From NCBI RefSeq assembly GCF_000210075.1, contig NC_021017.1, positions 5,331,336 to 5,371,691 of the forward strand: 40,356 nucleotides of DNA, given 5' to 3'. This document shows positions 23,932 through 31,685 of this stretch, in pieces. The notes beneath the pieces are model-generated. The model searched no databases. It saw nothing but the letters and a program-made list of their open reading frames with translations, and was not told the DNA's origin. Each line of letters begins with the position of its first letter. The first letter of the stretch is position 1. The position numbers were made by a program, and so were the translations under genes. The DNA comes from Bacteroides xylanisolvens XB1A (GTDB taxonomy: Bacteria > Bacteroidota > Bacteroidia > Bacteroidales > Bacteroidaceae).

Positions 23932-24327
23932 TTACTTAATCTTCAGCCCAGGAATGAGTGGAGTGGTATCTACCAGTTCGAGCGACTGCACCATATCAAG
24001 CGTTTCTTTTTTATATTTCTGAAAATGAGGCGTAGCAATATGGCTTTTATAAGCTGCTTCATCAACATAAATTTCAAGAATTGTCACATGGTGGGGACGT
24101 TCTTTCTCCGCTACGGCATAGAGTACCAGCACACCTGGTTCTAATCGCATTGAGGCTTCGATTTCTTCCTTCAGATAAGCATTATATTCTTCCAGTCGTG
24201 CCGAATCGACTGTTATGCGAGACAACCGTACTTTATTATTTTCGGTGGCAAACCGCTCAACCGGTTTAATGATGCTGGCCGAAATAGCGGCAGCAAACAA
24301 TAGAAAAGCAATCAGTAACTTTTTCAT
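23932..24327 (-). CDS. Exported antibiotic biosynthesis monooxygenase (ABM) domain protein
   Basis: A 131-residue protein with a signal sequence (KKLLIAFLLFAAAISASI) followed by a dimeric alpha/beta-barrel ABM domain (about 30-125). Family blocks are VRLSRITVDSARLEEYNAYL, LEPGVLVLYAVAE, HHVTILEIYVDEAAYKSHI and TPHFQKYK. ABM proteins include quinol monooxygenases (YgiN) that need no cofactor; most are cytoplasmic, so the signal peptide is notable. It is the first gene after the divergent AraC regulator and is probably co-transcribed with the cupin/CMD gene. Confidence 0.87.
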   Translation of the reverse strand: MKKLLIAFLLFAAAISASIIKPVERFATENNKVRLSRITVDSARLEEYNAYLKEEIEASMRLEPGVLVLYAVAEKERPHHVTILEIYVDEAAYKSHIATPHFQKYKKETLDMVQSLELVDTTPLIPGLKIK

Positions 24328-24512
24328 CTTGATAACTTATGATAGTTCGAATTTCAGTATTAAATTACCGATTACAAAGTTACTGGGAATCATCCACCCC
24401 GGATGTAGACGATTTACGGATATTTATACCCCAATCATGGATTTTGAAGATGGAGAACTAATTTTATGGATAAAAGAATTATATTTGTAACCTACTAAAA
24501 GCAGACAACGCT

Positions 24513-25424
24513 ATGGAAGAGAATTATAAAGACGAAATGATTGTAATAGATAACGTGAATCGTTATAACGAAATCTTCGGACTTGAAACCAAACATCCGT
24601 TGGTCAGCATCATCGATCTCACCAAGTCCACCACATGGCCTACACGCGCATGGTTTCGCTATGAAGTGTATGCGCTATTCTTGAAGAATGTAAAATGCGG
24701 TGATATTAAATACGGTCGTCAATATTATGACTATCAAGACGGAACCATTGTCTGTTTTGGCCCCGGGCAAATTACTGATTTGGAATTAATCCAAAACATT
24801 CAGCCCAATGCGCACGGCCTCCTATTCCATCCCGACCTCATACGAGGCACTAGCCTCGGACAAGAAATAAAAAACTACTCATTCTTCTCTTACGAAACCA
24901 ATGAAGCACTCCATCTTTCTGAAGAGGAGCGACAGATAGTAATGGATTGCCTGCAAAAAATAGCAATCGAGCTAAACCATGCTATCGACAGACACAGTCG
25001 CCGCCTGATCTGTACCAATATCAGATTGCTGCTTGATTATTGTATGCGCTTTTACGAACGGCAGTTTGAAACCCGAAACAAAGTTAACAATGATATTATC
25101 GTCCGCTTCGAACATCTGCTCAATGAATATTTTGAAGGAGATGCTCCGCAACATTTAGGATTGCCATCGGTCAAATACTTTGCCGACAAAGTATTTCTTT
25201 CTCCCAACTACTTTGGCGATATGATTCGTAAGCAAACTGGTAAAACCGTCTCCGAATATATTCAGGATAAAATGATTGAACTGGCAAAAGAACAACTCTT
25301 GTCTTCAGATAAAACAACGAGTCAGATTGCCTACGAAATCGGATTCCAGTATCCACAACATCTTAGCCGAATGTTTAAACGAATTGTCGGGATGACTCCT
25401 AATAAATTCCGCACGCAAACCTGA
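24513..25424 (+). CDS. AraC family transcriptional regulator
   Basis: A 303-residue regulator. It has an N-terminal sensing domain (about 30-130; RFGRQYYDYQDGTIVCFGPG-like strand GDIKYGRQYYDYQDGTIVCF) and a C-terminal double helix-turn-helix (VKYFADKVFLSPNYFGDMIR, then TSQIAYEIGFQYPQHLSRMF, ending in MTPNKFR). It is transcribed away from the exported ABM and cupin/CMD genes and probably controls them. A -7 box TATATTTG (24480-24487) lies 26 bp before the ATG; no -33 TTTG is at the right distance. Confidence 0.9.
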   Translation: MEENYKDEMIVIDNVNRYNEIFGLETKHPLVSIIDLTKSTTWPTRAWFRYEVYALFLKNVKCGDIKYGRQYYDYQDGTIVCFGPGQITDLELIQNIQPNAHGLLFHPDLIRGTSLGQEIKNYSFFSYETNEALHLSEEERQIVMDCLQKIAIELNHAIDRHSRRLICTNIRLLLDYCMRFYERQFETRNKVNNDIIVRFEHLLNEYFEGDAPQHLGLPSVKYFADKVFLSPNYFGDMIRKQTGKTVSEYIQDKMIELAKEQLLSSDKTTSQIAYEIGFQYPQHLSRMFKRIVGMTPNKFRTQT

Positions 25425-25581
25425 CATCTTAAATACAGAGATATAGCGTCATTATTAGATCACCACATTCCTCCCTAATACTCCCCGTTCACGTATTTTT
25501 TACGTTATGAATGGGAAGTGCTTAACATAGCATTACAAGTGACTTTTTTACTGACGAGATAATACGAATATTAAAGAAGCG

Positions 25582-26157
25582 TCAATACTCTATCTGTTTA
25601 AGGATTCTACACGGATTGCCAACCGCCAGCACATTGGCCGGAATAGACTTTGTGACAACGCTCCCTGCCCCAATAGTTGTATTATCGCCAATAGTTACTC
25701 CCGGAAGAATGATGCATCCTCCACCAATCCACACATTATTGCCAATAATCACCGGAGCTGTCTGTGACTTCCAAAAAGTACTGTTTTCAGAGGTTCTTTC
25801 CGATGCCTTTGTAGAATGAAAAACAGTATAAATATGTACTCCCGGCCCAATCCCCGAATTATCACCGATAACAATCTTGTTACAATCAAGAAAAACGCAA
25901 TTCATATTAATCTCTACATTCTTCCCGATATAAATATTCTCACCATAGTCCACAAAGAAAGGAGCACTAATCCAGACATTATCCCCCCTTGAACCGATTA
26001 ATTCATCTAATAAATCAGAAATTTTACCTGCATCAGTAGTGAGAGTATTATTATACTCCTGTTGAAGTTGCTTTGCTTTATGCCATCTGGTCAGTAACTC
26101 ATTATCAGCACAATCATAAACTTCTCCCGCCAACATTTTTTCTTTTTCTGTTTTCAT
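25582..26157 (-). CDS. Sugar O-acetyltransferase, maltose/galactoside acetyltransferase family
   Basis: A 191-residue left-handed beta-helix enzyme that transfers acetyl from acetyl-CoA to a sugar hydroxyl. The N-terminal Mac domain (EKMLAGEVYDCADNELLTRW) is followed by hexapeptide repeats (NIYIGKNVEINMNCVFLDC, VIIGNNVWIGGGCIILPGV, IGDNTTIGAGSVVTKSI). The catalytic His is in IYTVFHSTKA. Length and order fit the Maa/LacA group. It converges on the AraC gene at 24513 and belongs to the run of minus-strand genes up to 30341. Confidence 0.92.
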   Translation of the reverse strand: MKTEKEKMLAGEVYDCADNELLTRWHKAKQLQQEYNNTLTTDAGKISDLLDELIGSRGDNVWISAPFFVDYGENIYIGKNVEINMNCVFLDCNKIVIGDNSGIGPGVHIYTVFHSTKASERTSENSTFWKSQTAPVIIGNNVWIGGGCIILPGVTIGDNTTIGAGSVVTKSIPANVLAVGNPCRILKQIEY

Positions 26158-26242
26158 TTCTCAAATTATTGGTTTATTCATCCTGATACAAATATAAGGA
26201 ATTATATTATCGAAATGATATAAGATGTACATCGTTTTCTAT

Positions 26243-27174
26243 TTATTGCGCTTTACGCTTCCGACCTATCAACATCACTCCCAACAGAATAACCAGCAAA
26301 CCGGAAACCTGAATAAAAGTAACCTGTTCGTTTCCTAAAAAGACTCCTAAAAGAACAGCAATAAAAGGATTGACATAAGCATGTGTCCCTACCTCCGCAG
26401 CCGGACGCACTTTCAACAGCCAAACGTATGCCGAATATGCCAGTAAAGAACCGAAAGAGACTAAATAAAGCAGGGAGAGCCAGCTTGTAACCGAGACTTC
26501 ACGCAAATCGGCCTCCCGAACATCTCCATTGATAACAGCACAAAGCCAAAACATTCCACTGGCAAAAAGCATCTGCCAGGCAGAACCGGCAAAAGCATTC
26601 ACTTTTTCTTCACGAGAAGAACGATATTTGGCATATAGCGTTCCCAAAGCCCAGGATATGCACCCGAAAATAAGGAGCAGAATACCACGCTCACTATACG
26701 AATGTAACCATCTGACATTGAGTTGCTCTGCATAAAGCATCACTACCCCTCCGAAACCAATCAAACCTCCCATTATAGTAAGTGGATTACGGAAATTAGT
26801 ACGCCACATCGGGACATCCAACAGCAAAATCCAAAGGGCTGTGGAAGAAGCGATAATGGCTACAAGGCTACTCGTTGCGCCAACATAACGACAGCCATAT
26901 CTACAAACAACAATACAATGCCACTAACGGCGGAACGTTTTACCAAGCTTTTCTTTATAATTTGTTCTCCCCGCAAATAACAGATTCCCAGAAGTATAAT
27001 CCCGGCAGCCGTAAACCGGAGCGCTCCGAGAAGGAAAGGCGAAAAGTCTTTCAAGGCCACACCGATAAAAAAATAGGTGGAGCCCCAGACTACATAAATG
27101 AGAAAATAGGCAACAACAATACCTACCGTATTCCCTTTCGAACAATTCAGACTTTCCATATTACTTCTTTTCAT
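26243..27174 (-). pseudogene. EamA/DMT family transporter, frameshifted
   Basis: Two consecutive minus-strand pieces are the halves of one EamA-type exporter with 10 membrane segments. The first (27174 to the TAG at 26862-26860) reads VVAYFLIYVVWGSTYFFIG to VVMLAQRVAL. The second frame, continuing with TSSLVAIIASSTALWILLLD (from about 26877) and then MWRTNFRNPLTIMGGLIGFG, runs to 26243. The frames differ by one base, and compared with the usual family text (MLAEQ, several residues, SSxVA) several bases seem missing at the junction. A deletion is therefore likelier than a homopolymer read error. Both EamA domains are otherwise intact. The second half could be made alone from the ATG at 26827, but it would lack half of the channel. 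Confidence 0.8.
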
Positions 27175-27229
27175 TCGTATTTACGGGGAGTGAGAAGGGG
27201 GATCTCTCAATAAACTGACAATTATTTTA

Positions 27230-28387
27230 TTATTTCAAAGCCCGCTTCAATCTGTTTAATCCATCTATCAACCGCTGTCGCGGACAGGCAATATTGATAC
27301 GGATAAATCCTTCACCAGCCTCTCCATACAGGCTGCCTTCGTTCACCCAAAGTTTTTCTTTCTTCAACAAGTCTTTGACTATTTCCGCTGACGCCTGATG
27401 CAGAACCGAACAATCTACCCAAACTAAATACGTACCTTCCAACATCATTACAGGAAACTCCGGAAGATAGGTCTCGAAATAACCTTTTAAATAGATGTAA
27501 TTCGCAAACAAATAGATTTTAAGTTCTTCCAGCCATTCTTCACCCTCATTATAAGCAGCTATCAACGCCTCCACTCCAAAAGGATTCACATCACAGACTT
27601 CATTTATATTAATCGCTTTATCTATCCGCCTCCGTACATCTGCATCTGCGGAAATGATATTGGCTATCTGAAGTCCTGCCAAATTAAAGGCTTTGCTAGG
27701 CGAAACAAAAGTGACCGAGTTCAGTAGGAATTCTTCTGATATAGAAGCAAAAGGAGTATATTCATGCCCCAGAAATACCAATTCACAATGAATTTCATCC
27801 GCAACCACAAACACATTATTTCGAAGACAAATCTCACCTATCCGCCTTAACTCTTGCTTGCTCCACACTCTTCCGGCAGGATTGTGCGGATTGCATAACA
27901 ACAGAAGTTTTACCTTCGGGTCTGAAGCTTTCCGCTCCAAATCATCAAAGTCAATCTGATAGCCCCTGTTTCTATATACCAAAGGATTGGCAATCATCTC
28001 GCATCCGTTATTACGGATAGAGGAGAAAAAACAGTTATATACAGGTGTCTGCACCATTACTTTATCTCCGGGCAGCGTTAATGCTTTAATCACAGCAGAT
28101 ATTGCCGGCACAACACCGGTGGTGTAAATAATCCACTCTTTTTCCATCCGCCAGGCATGCCGTTGAGCAAACCAATTTAGAACTGCCTCGTAGTATGCAT
28201 CAGGTACACGTACATAACCGAAAATCCCATGTTCCACCCGTTTCTTCAATGCCTCCACGACAGGGGGAGCCGTACGGAAATCCATATCAGCTACCCACAT
28301 CGGCAATACATCCGCATCTTCAGCCGAATCCCATTTATAAGAATTCGTTCCTCTGCGTGGAATAATTTCATCGAAATTATATTTCAT
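27230..28387 (-). CDS. MalY/PatB family PLP-dependent beta C-S lyase
   Basis: A 385-residue fold-I aminotransferase-like enzyme. Diagnostic MalY/PatB features are YNFDEIIPRRGTNSYKWD at the start, LPMWVADMDF, CNPHNPAGRVW, VADEIHCELVFLGHEYTPF and the PLP-lysine motif SPSKAFNLAGLQIAN (near residue 235). Such enzymes usually cleave cystathionine or cysteine conjugates to a thiol, pyruvate and ammonia. It lies 3 nt after the DUF3737 gene and is therefore in the same operon. Confidence 0.92.
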   Translation of the reverse strand: MKYNFDEIIPRRGTNSYKWDSAEDADVLPMWVADMDFRTAPPVVEALKKRVEHGIFGYVRVPDAYYEAVLNWFAQRHAWRMEKEWIIYTTGVVPAISAVIKALTLPGDKVMVQTPVYNCFFSSIRNNGCEMIANPLVYRNRGYQIDFDDLERKASDPKVKLLLLCNPHNPAGRVWSKQELRRIGEICLRNNVFVVADEIHCELVFLGHEYTPFASISEEFLLNSVTFVSPSKAFNLAGLQIANIISADADVRRRIDKAININEVCDVNPFGVEALIAAYNEGEEWLEELKIYLFANYIYLKGYFETYLPEFPVMMLEGTYLVWVDCSVLHQASAEIVKDLLKKEKLWVNEGSLYGEAGEGFIRINIACPRQRLIDGLNRLKRALK

Positions 28388-28390
28388 ATT

Positions 28391-29254
28391 TCAATTAAAA
28401 CAGGTTAGATCGTCCCAAAGTTTCAATTCACAATTTGCTGGTGATTTAATATTTTCGTCCAAAATGATTGCTCCGAAACTTTCGGCAACAATACTTCCCG
28501 TACGAGGATTTTTTACGCAATGAACGGGACTTTTAATCGTTGCCTTCACACTACTGTGTTCAAAAGCAAGGTCAGCATCTTCCGCCATCGTACAATTTTC
28601 CATCACCAGATCATGTGCGTAGCAAAGCGGTTGAGTCCCCGAAATCCTGCAATTTACCAGACGTAAGTTTTTAGAATGCCAGCCCAGATATTCTCCGTTC
28701 AGCTCGGAATCATAGACTGTTACATTTTCCGTATTCCAGAAAGCATCTTTGGAATTGATAACTGCATTATGGATTTCTACATTCTTGCAATATTGGAACG
28801 AATAGTTCCCGTTTTGGGCATAGTTTTGTATCTTAATATTCTCACTGTGTATAAAAAGGTAATCCGCTTTATCAATCTGTACGTTCTTCAGCTCTATATT
28901 ACGACAATACCAAAACGTTTCCAAAGCATTAGGCAACTGCACGTTTTCGAGTTTTATTCCGTCCATTTCACGAAACATCTTCGGTGCTTCTACCAAGGTA
29001 TCTGCCATTTGCAGACTTTGAGAGTACCATAGAGCAGCACGGGCTCCCTCTGTGAAGAGACAGTTTTTCACAATGAATCCGTTGGTATGCCAAAAAGGAT
29101 ATTTTCCTTCAAAGCGACAGTTGATTGCTATAATATTACTACATTCTTTCAATGCAGATTCACCGGCGTGAATTGTTACATCTTCCAGTTGAAGGTCGTG
29201 GGTCGCGAACAGAGGACGTTCGCCTCCATATTCTTTATTTCTTATTTGTTCCAT
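28391..29254 (-). CDS. DUF3737 family right-handed beta-helix protein
   Basis: A 287-residue protein built of short repeats of about 20 residues with alternating strands and aromatic or His positions (FWHTNGFIVKNCLF, LETFWYCRNIELKNVQI, YSFQYCKNVEIHNAVI, AFWNTENVTVYDSEL, LGWHSKNLRLVNCRI). The start EQIRNKEYGGERPLFATHDL is typical of DUF3737, which has no established function. There is no signal peptide, so it is cytoplasmic. The 3-nt gap to the PatB-like gene suggests a linked role; the pair is found together in other gut bacteria as far as I recall. Confidence 0.87.
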   Translation of the reverse strand: MEQIRNKEYGGERPLFATHDLQLEDVTIHAGESALKECSNIIAINCRFEGKYPFWHTNGFIVKNCLFTEGARAALWYSQSLQMADTLVEAPKMFREMDGIKLENVQLPNALETFWYCRNIELKNVQIDKADYLFIHSENIKIQNYAQNGNYSFQYCKNVEIHNAVINSKDAFWNTENVTVYDSELNGEYLGWHSKNLRLVNCRISGTQPLCYAHDLVMENCTMAEDADLAFEHSSVKATIKSPVHCVKNPRTGSIVAESFGAIILDENIKSPANCELKLWDDLTCFN

Positions 29255-29309
29255 TAGTTTATTCTTTAATCTGTTATTTCAAAAGTTACATTTACACTTC
29301 CTGTTATCA

Positions 29310-30341
29310 CTATTTCTTCAGATACTCCTTGAAGAAAGATTCCAGCTTGTCAAATGGTATAAGGCTTACACGGTCGTAAAGGTCTACGTGTCCGGCGCCG
29401 GGTACTATATACAGTTCTTTAGGTTCGGCGGCCAATCGGTAGGCGTCTTCACTAAATTCACGTGAGTGGGCATTTTCACCGGTGATGAAAAGCATAGGAC
29501 GGGGTGAAATAGTCTCAATATCTTCGAAAGGATAGAAATTCATAAATTTCACATTGCTTGAAAGTGTAGGATGAGTGGTGGTCATAGGAGTTGCTCCGTC
29601 GGGGGTAAATTCTCCTCTTTGTGTACGGTAGAACTCATAGAACTCCCGTTCAATCGGACTGGACTTTTCTGTCAGTTGATGTACGGTGCCACCTGTATAT
29701 TGAGTTTCTCCACCTAAAAATTCAGCATAACGCTGTTCTGCCGCTTCAGCCATTATTTGCTTTCTCTGTTCCAATGTCAATGAGTGTTTTAACCCGTTAC
29801 GGCTAGCCGTACCCATATTGTACATACTGATTGTCGCAATGGCTTTAAGGCGAGGGTCTATTTTCGCTGCACTGATAGCAAAACTTCCACTGCCGCAAAT
29901 ACCGATTACTCCAATCTGATTCCGGTCGACAAACGGACGGGTACCTAAAAAATCAACTGCGGCACTAAAGTCTTCCGCATAAACTTCCGGCAGAACAGCA
30001 TTGCGCGGCTCGCCTTCACTCCCACCCCAAAAAGACAGGTCTATGGAGAGTGTTACAAAACCCCGTTCGGCCATTTTCGTTGCGTAAAGGTTCGCGCTCT
30101 GTTCCTTGACAGCTCCCATTGGATGTCCGACAATGATTGCAGGGTATTTGTCCCCTTCTTTCATATTCTTAGGCAGAAACAAATTTCCGGCTACCTTCAT
30201 TTTATACTGGTTGGAAAAAGAAACTTTCTCCACACTTACCAAATCACTTTTATAAAAGTTATCTGCATCTGTCTGTGCAGAAGAAAAACTAGTTCCAAGC
30301 ATCATCATAAATACAGTTGTTAATAATAAAATCCGTTTCAT
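29310..30341 (-). CDS. Exported alpha/beta hydrolase with cysteine nucleophile
   Basis: A 343-residue hydrolase with a signal peptide (MKRILLLTTVFMMMLGTSFS then SAQ). The elbow VIGICGSGSFA places Cys149 in the nucleophile position, as in dienelactone hydrolases and YcjY-like proteins, rather than Ser. The oxyanion strand is VGHPMGAVKEQ, and the catalytic His is His318 in PGAGHVDLYD. The acid is probably in ITGENAHSREF. Substrate unknown; likely a lactone, ester or thioester in the periplasm. A possible -7 box TATTTTTG (30398-30391) lies about 50 nt upstream. Confidence 0.87.
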   Translation of the reverse strand: MKRILLLTTVFMMMLGTSFSSAQTDADNFYKSDLVSVEKVSFSNQYKMKVAGNLFLPKNMKEGDKYPAIIVGHPMGAVKEQSANLYATKMAERGFVTLSIDLSFWGGSEGEPRNAVLPEVYAEDFSAAVDFLGTRPFVDRNQIGVIGICGSGSFAISAAKIDPRLKAIATISMYNMGTASRNGLKHSLTLEQRKQIMAEAAEQRYAEFLGGETQYTGGTVHQLTEKSSPIEREFYEFYRTQRGEFTPDGATPMTTTHPTLSSNVKFMNFYPFEDIETISPRPMLFITGENAHSREFSEDAYRLAAEPKELYIVPGAGHVDLYDRVSLIPFDKLESFFKEYLKK

Positions 30342-30739
30342 ATCTCTTATTTTTAATTATTAAAGAATTGATTATCTATTTTCTACGTTGCAAAAATAGG
30401 GTGAAATAAAGAGACTGTATGTAGATGAATTACTGACATTATTACCCGAATTACAGATTCTATTTTTTATCAATCTGCTATAATATCTATTCTAACCTAT
30501 TTAAGGAAATGAAGTAAGTATCAAAACCAAGGAAGCCAAAGTCAGACTTCCTACTTTAGCGAACGCCAAATTTATTACGAGAAGTAACTAAAGAATCATT
30601 AAACAAAATGAGAAAAGTCGAAACTGAAAAAGAATTCTGATGAGTACTTCCAGTTCAAAAGGATAAAGACAGCCCCAAAAGGCCTTTAGGCAACCACGCT
30701 ACCATACTATTACATTTTCACTTATTTATTAATAAAATC
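30342..30739. other. Intergenic DNA without a recognised gene
   Basis: AT-rich stretch between the alpha/beta hydrolase start and the methyltransferase end. It holds the possible hydrolase -7 box (30391-30398, minus) and a weak hairpin (aggaag/cttcct, 30530-30552) that might end the methyltransferase transcript. No coding frame is convincing. Confidence 0.4.
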
Positions 30740-31507
30740 TCAATACACTAAGTCACATTGACAAATAAATATCTGTTTTGCCGAATTATCGTCAAATGCC
30801 TCTTCTTCAAATCCGCCATACTTATGAATAATATGAAAACCATTCCATTCCAAATATGAATCTAACTCTTGAGGGAAGAACATTCTCATATCCAGATTTT
30901 GAATAGAGTTAAACTTGCCATTGATAAAATAATGCCATTCGATACGGTTAATCTGAGTTTTATTTTCATATCGCATTGTCTGCTTTATCAATACTTCTCT
31001 ACCGTCATCGGTTGTATATGCAGCAATTTCTTTCTGCTCTTTTTCACCTTCAACTATATATTGGATATTCGGATTAAAACAATCAAACAGAAATAAGCCA
31101 CCGTCTTTGAGGTGATTCTTAACGACATTAAATACCTTAAATAAATCTTCATTCTTATATAAATGATGAATTGAATTAAACGGAATAAAGATAAAGTCGT
31201 ATTTTTCCGGCAAATCCAAAGTTCTGATATCTGCCTCGATAAAACTTATTTCTAATCCTACTTCGGAAGCTTTAATTTTTGCCTGGGCAAGCATTGAAGG
31301 GGTATAATCAATCCCAGTAATATCATATCCTTCCTTTGCAATGGGCAGAGTGAGCCTGCCCGTACCACAACAAAGTTCAAGTATCCGTGCATCCTTGTTT
31401 TCCGGCAGCCATCGCTTATAAAAGTACCAATCATCTAGATTGGTATTCATTGCATCATAAATATTTGCATCATAAATTAAATCGCCCACTTTATAATCAC
31501 TATTCAT
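30740..31507 (-). CDS. Class I SAM-dependent methyltransferase
   Basis: A 255-residue Rossmann-fold methyltransferase. Motif I is ARILELCCGTGRLTLPIA, motif II ends ITGIDYTPSML, motif III is IEADIRTLDL, and the segment KYDFIFIPFNSIHHLY follows. Substrate class is not readable; the nearest type is the broad Methyltransf_25/small-molecule group. I chose the ATG at 31507 because GGAGG lies 9 nt upstream (31521-31517 on the minus strand), rather than a start at 31612 that would add 35 atypical residues. Such a strong Shine-Dalgarno is rare in Bacteroides, and the gene is AT-rich, which hints at transfer from a Firmicute. It is divergent from the DXS-like gene. Confidence 0.85.
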   Translation of the reverse strand: MNSDYKVGDLIYDANIYDAMNTNLDDWYFYKRWLPENKDARILELCCGTGRLTLPIAKEGYDITGIDYTPSMLAQAKIKASEVGLEISFIEADIRTLDLPEKYDFIFIPFNSIHHLYKNEDLFKVFNVVKNHLKDGGLFLFDCFNPNIQYIVEGEKEQKEIAAYTTDDGREVLIKQTMRYENKTQINRIEWHYFINGKFNSIQNLDMRMFFPQELDSYLEWNGFHIIHKYGGFEEEAFDDNSAKQIFICQCDLVY

Positions 31508-31516
31508 ATATGTTGT

Positions 31517-31521
31517 CCTCC
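31517..31521 (-). promoter_or_regulatory. Strong Shine-Dalgarno (GGAGG) deciding the methyltransferase start
   Basis: GGAGG is 9 nt before the ATG at 31507. Neighbouring genes lack such a site, so it both fixes the start and marks the gene as unusual. Confidence 0.65.
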
Positions 31522-31632
31522 AATATATATTATCTACTATTTTTATGTTTATCGTCAGTCCTATTTTCCAAGGTCGGTAATATAGGTAAAATAATCCGTA
31601 ATCTATATACAAATCGAATCTAAAATCAGCAG

Positions 31633-31640
31633 TATCTTTG
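31633..31640 (+). promoter_or_regulatory. Probable -7 box of the DXS-like gene
   Basis: TATCTTTG matches TAnnTTTG fully and lies 45 bp before the chosen ATG at 31686. No TTTG is found at the -33 position, so the match is partial. Confidence 0.45.
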
Positions 31641-31685
31641 CAGTGTGATAAAGATAATAGGTATAAACGTAAAAAACAAATTGAT

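Noticed and set aside
25482..25514. Hairpin CCCGTTCACGTA/TACG..TGAATGGG as terminator between AraC and acetyltransferase genes
   Set aside because: It has a bulge and no T tract on either strand.
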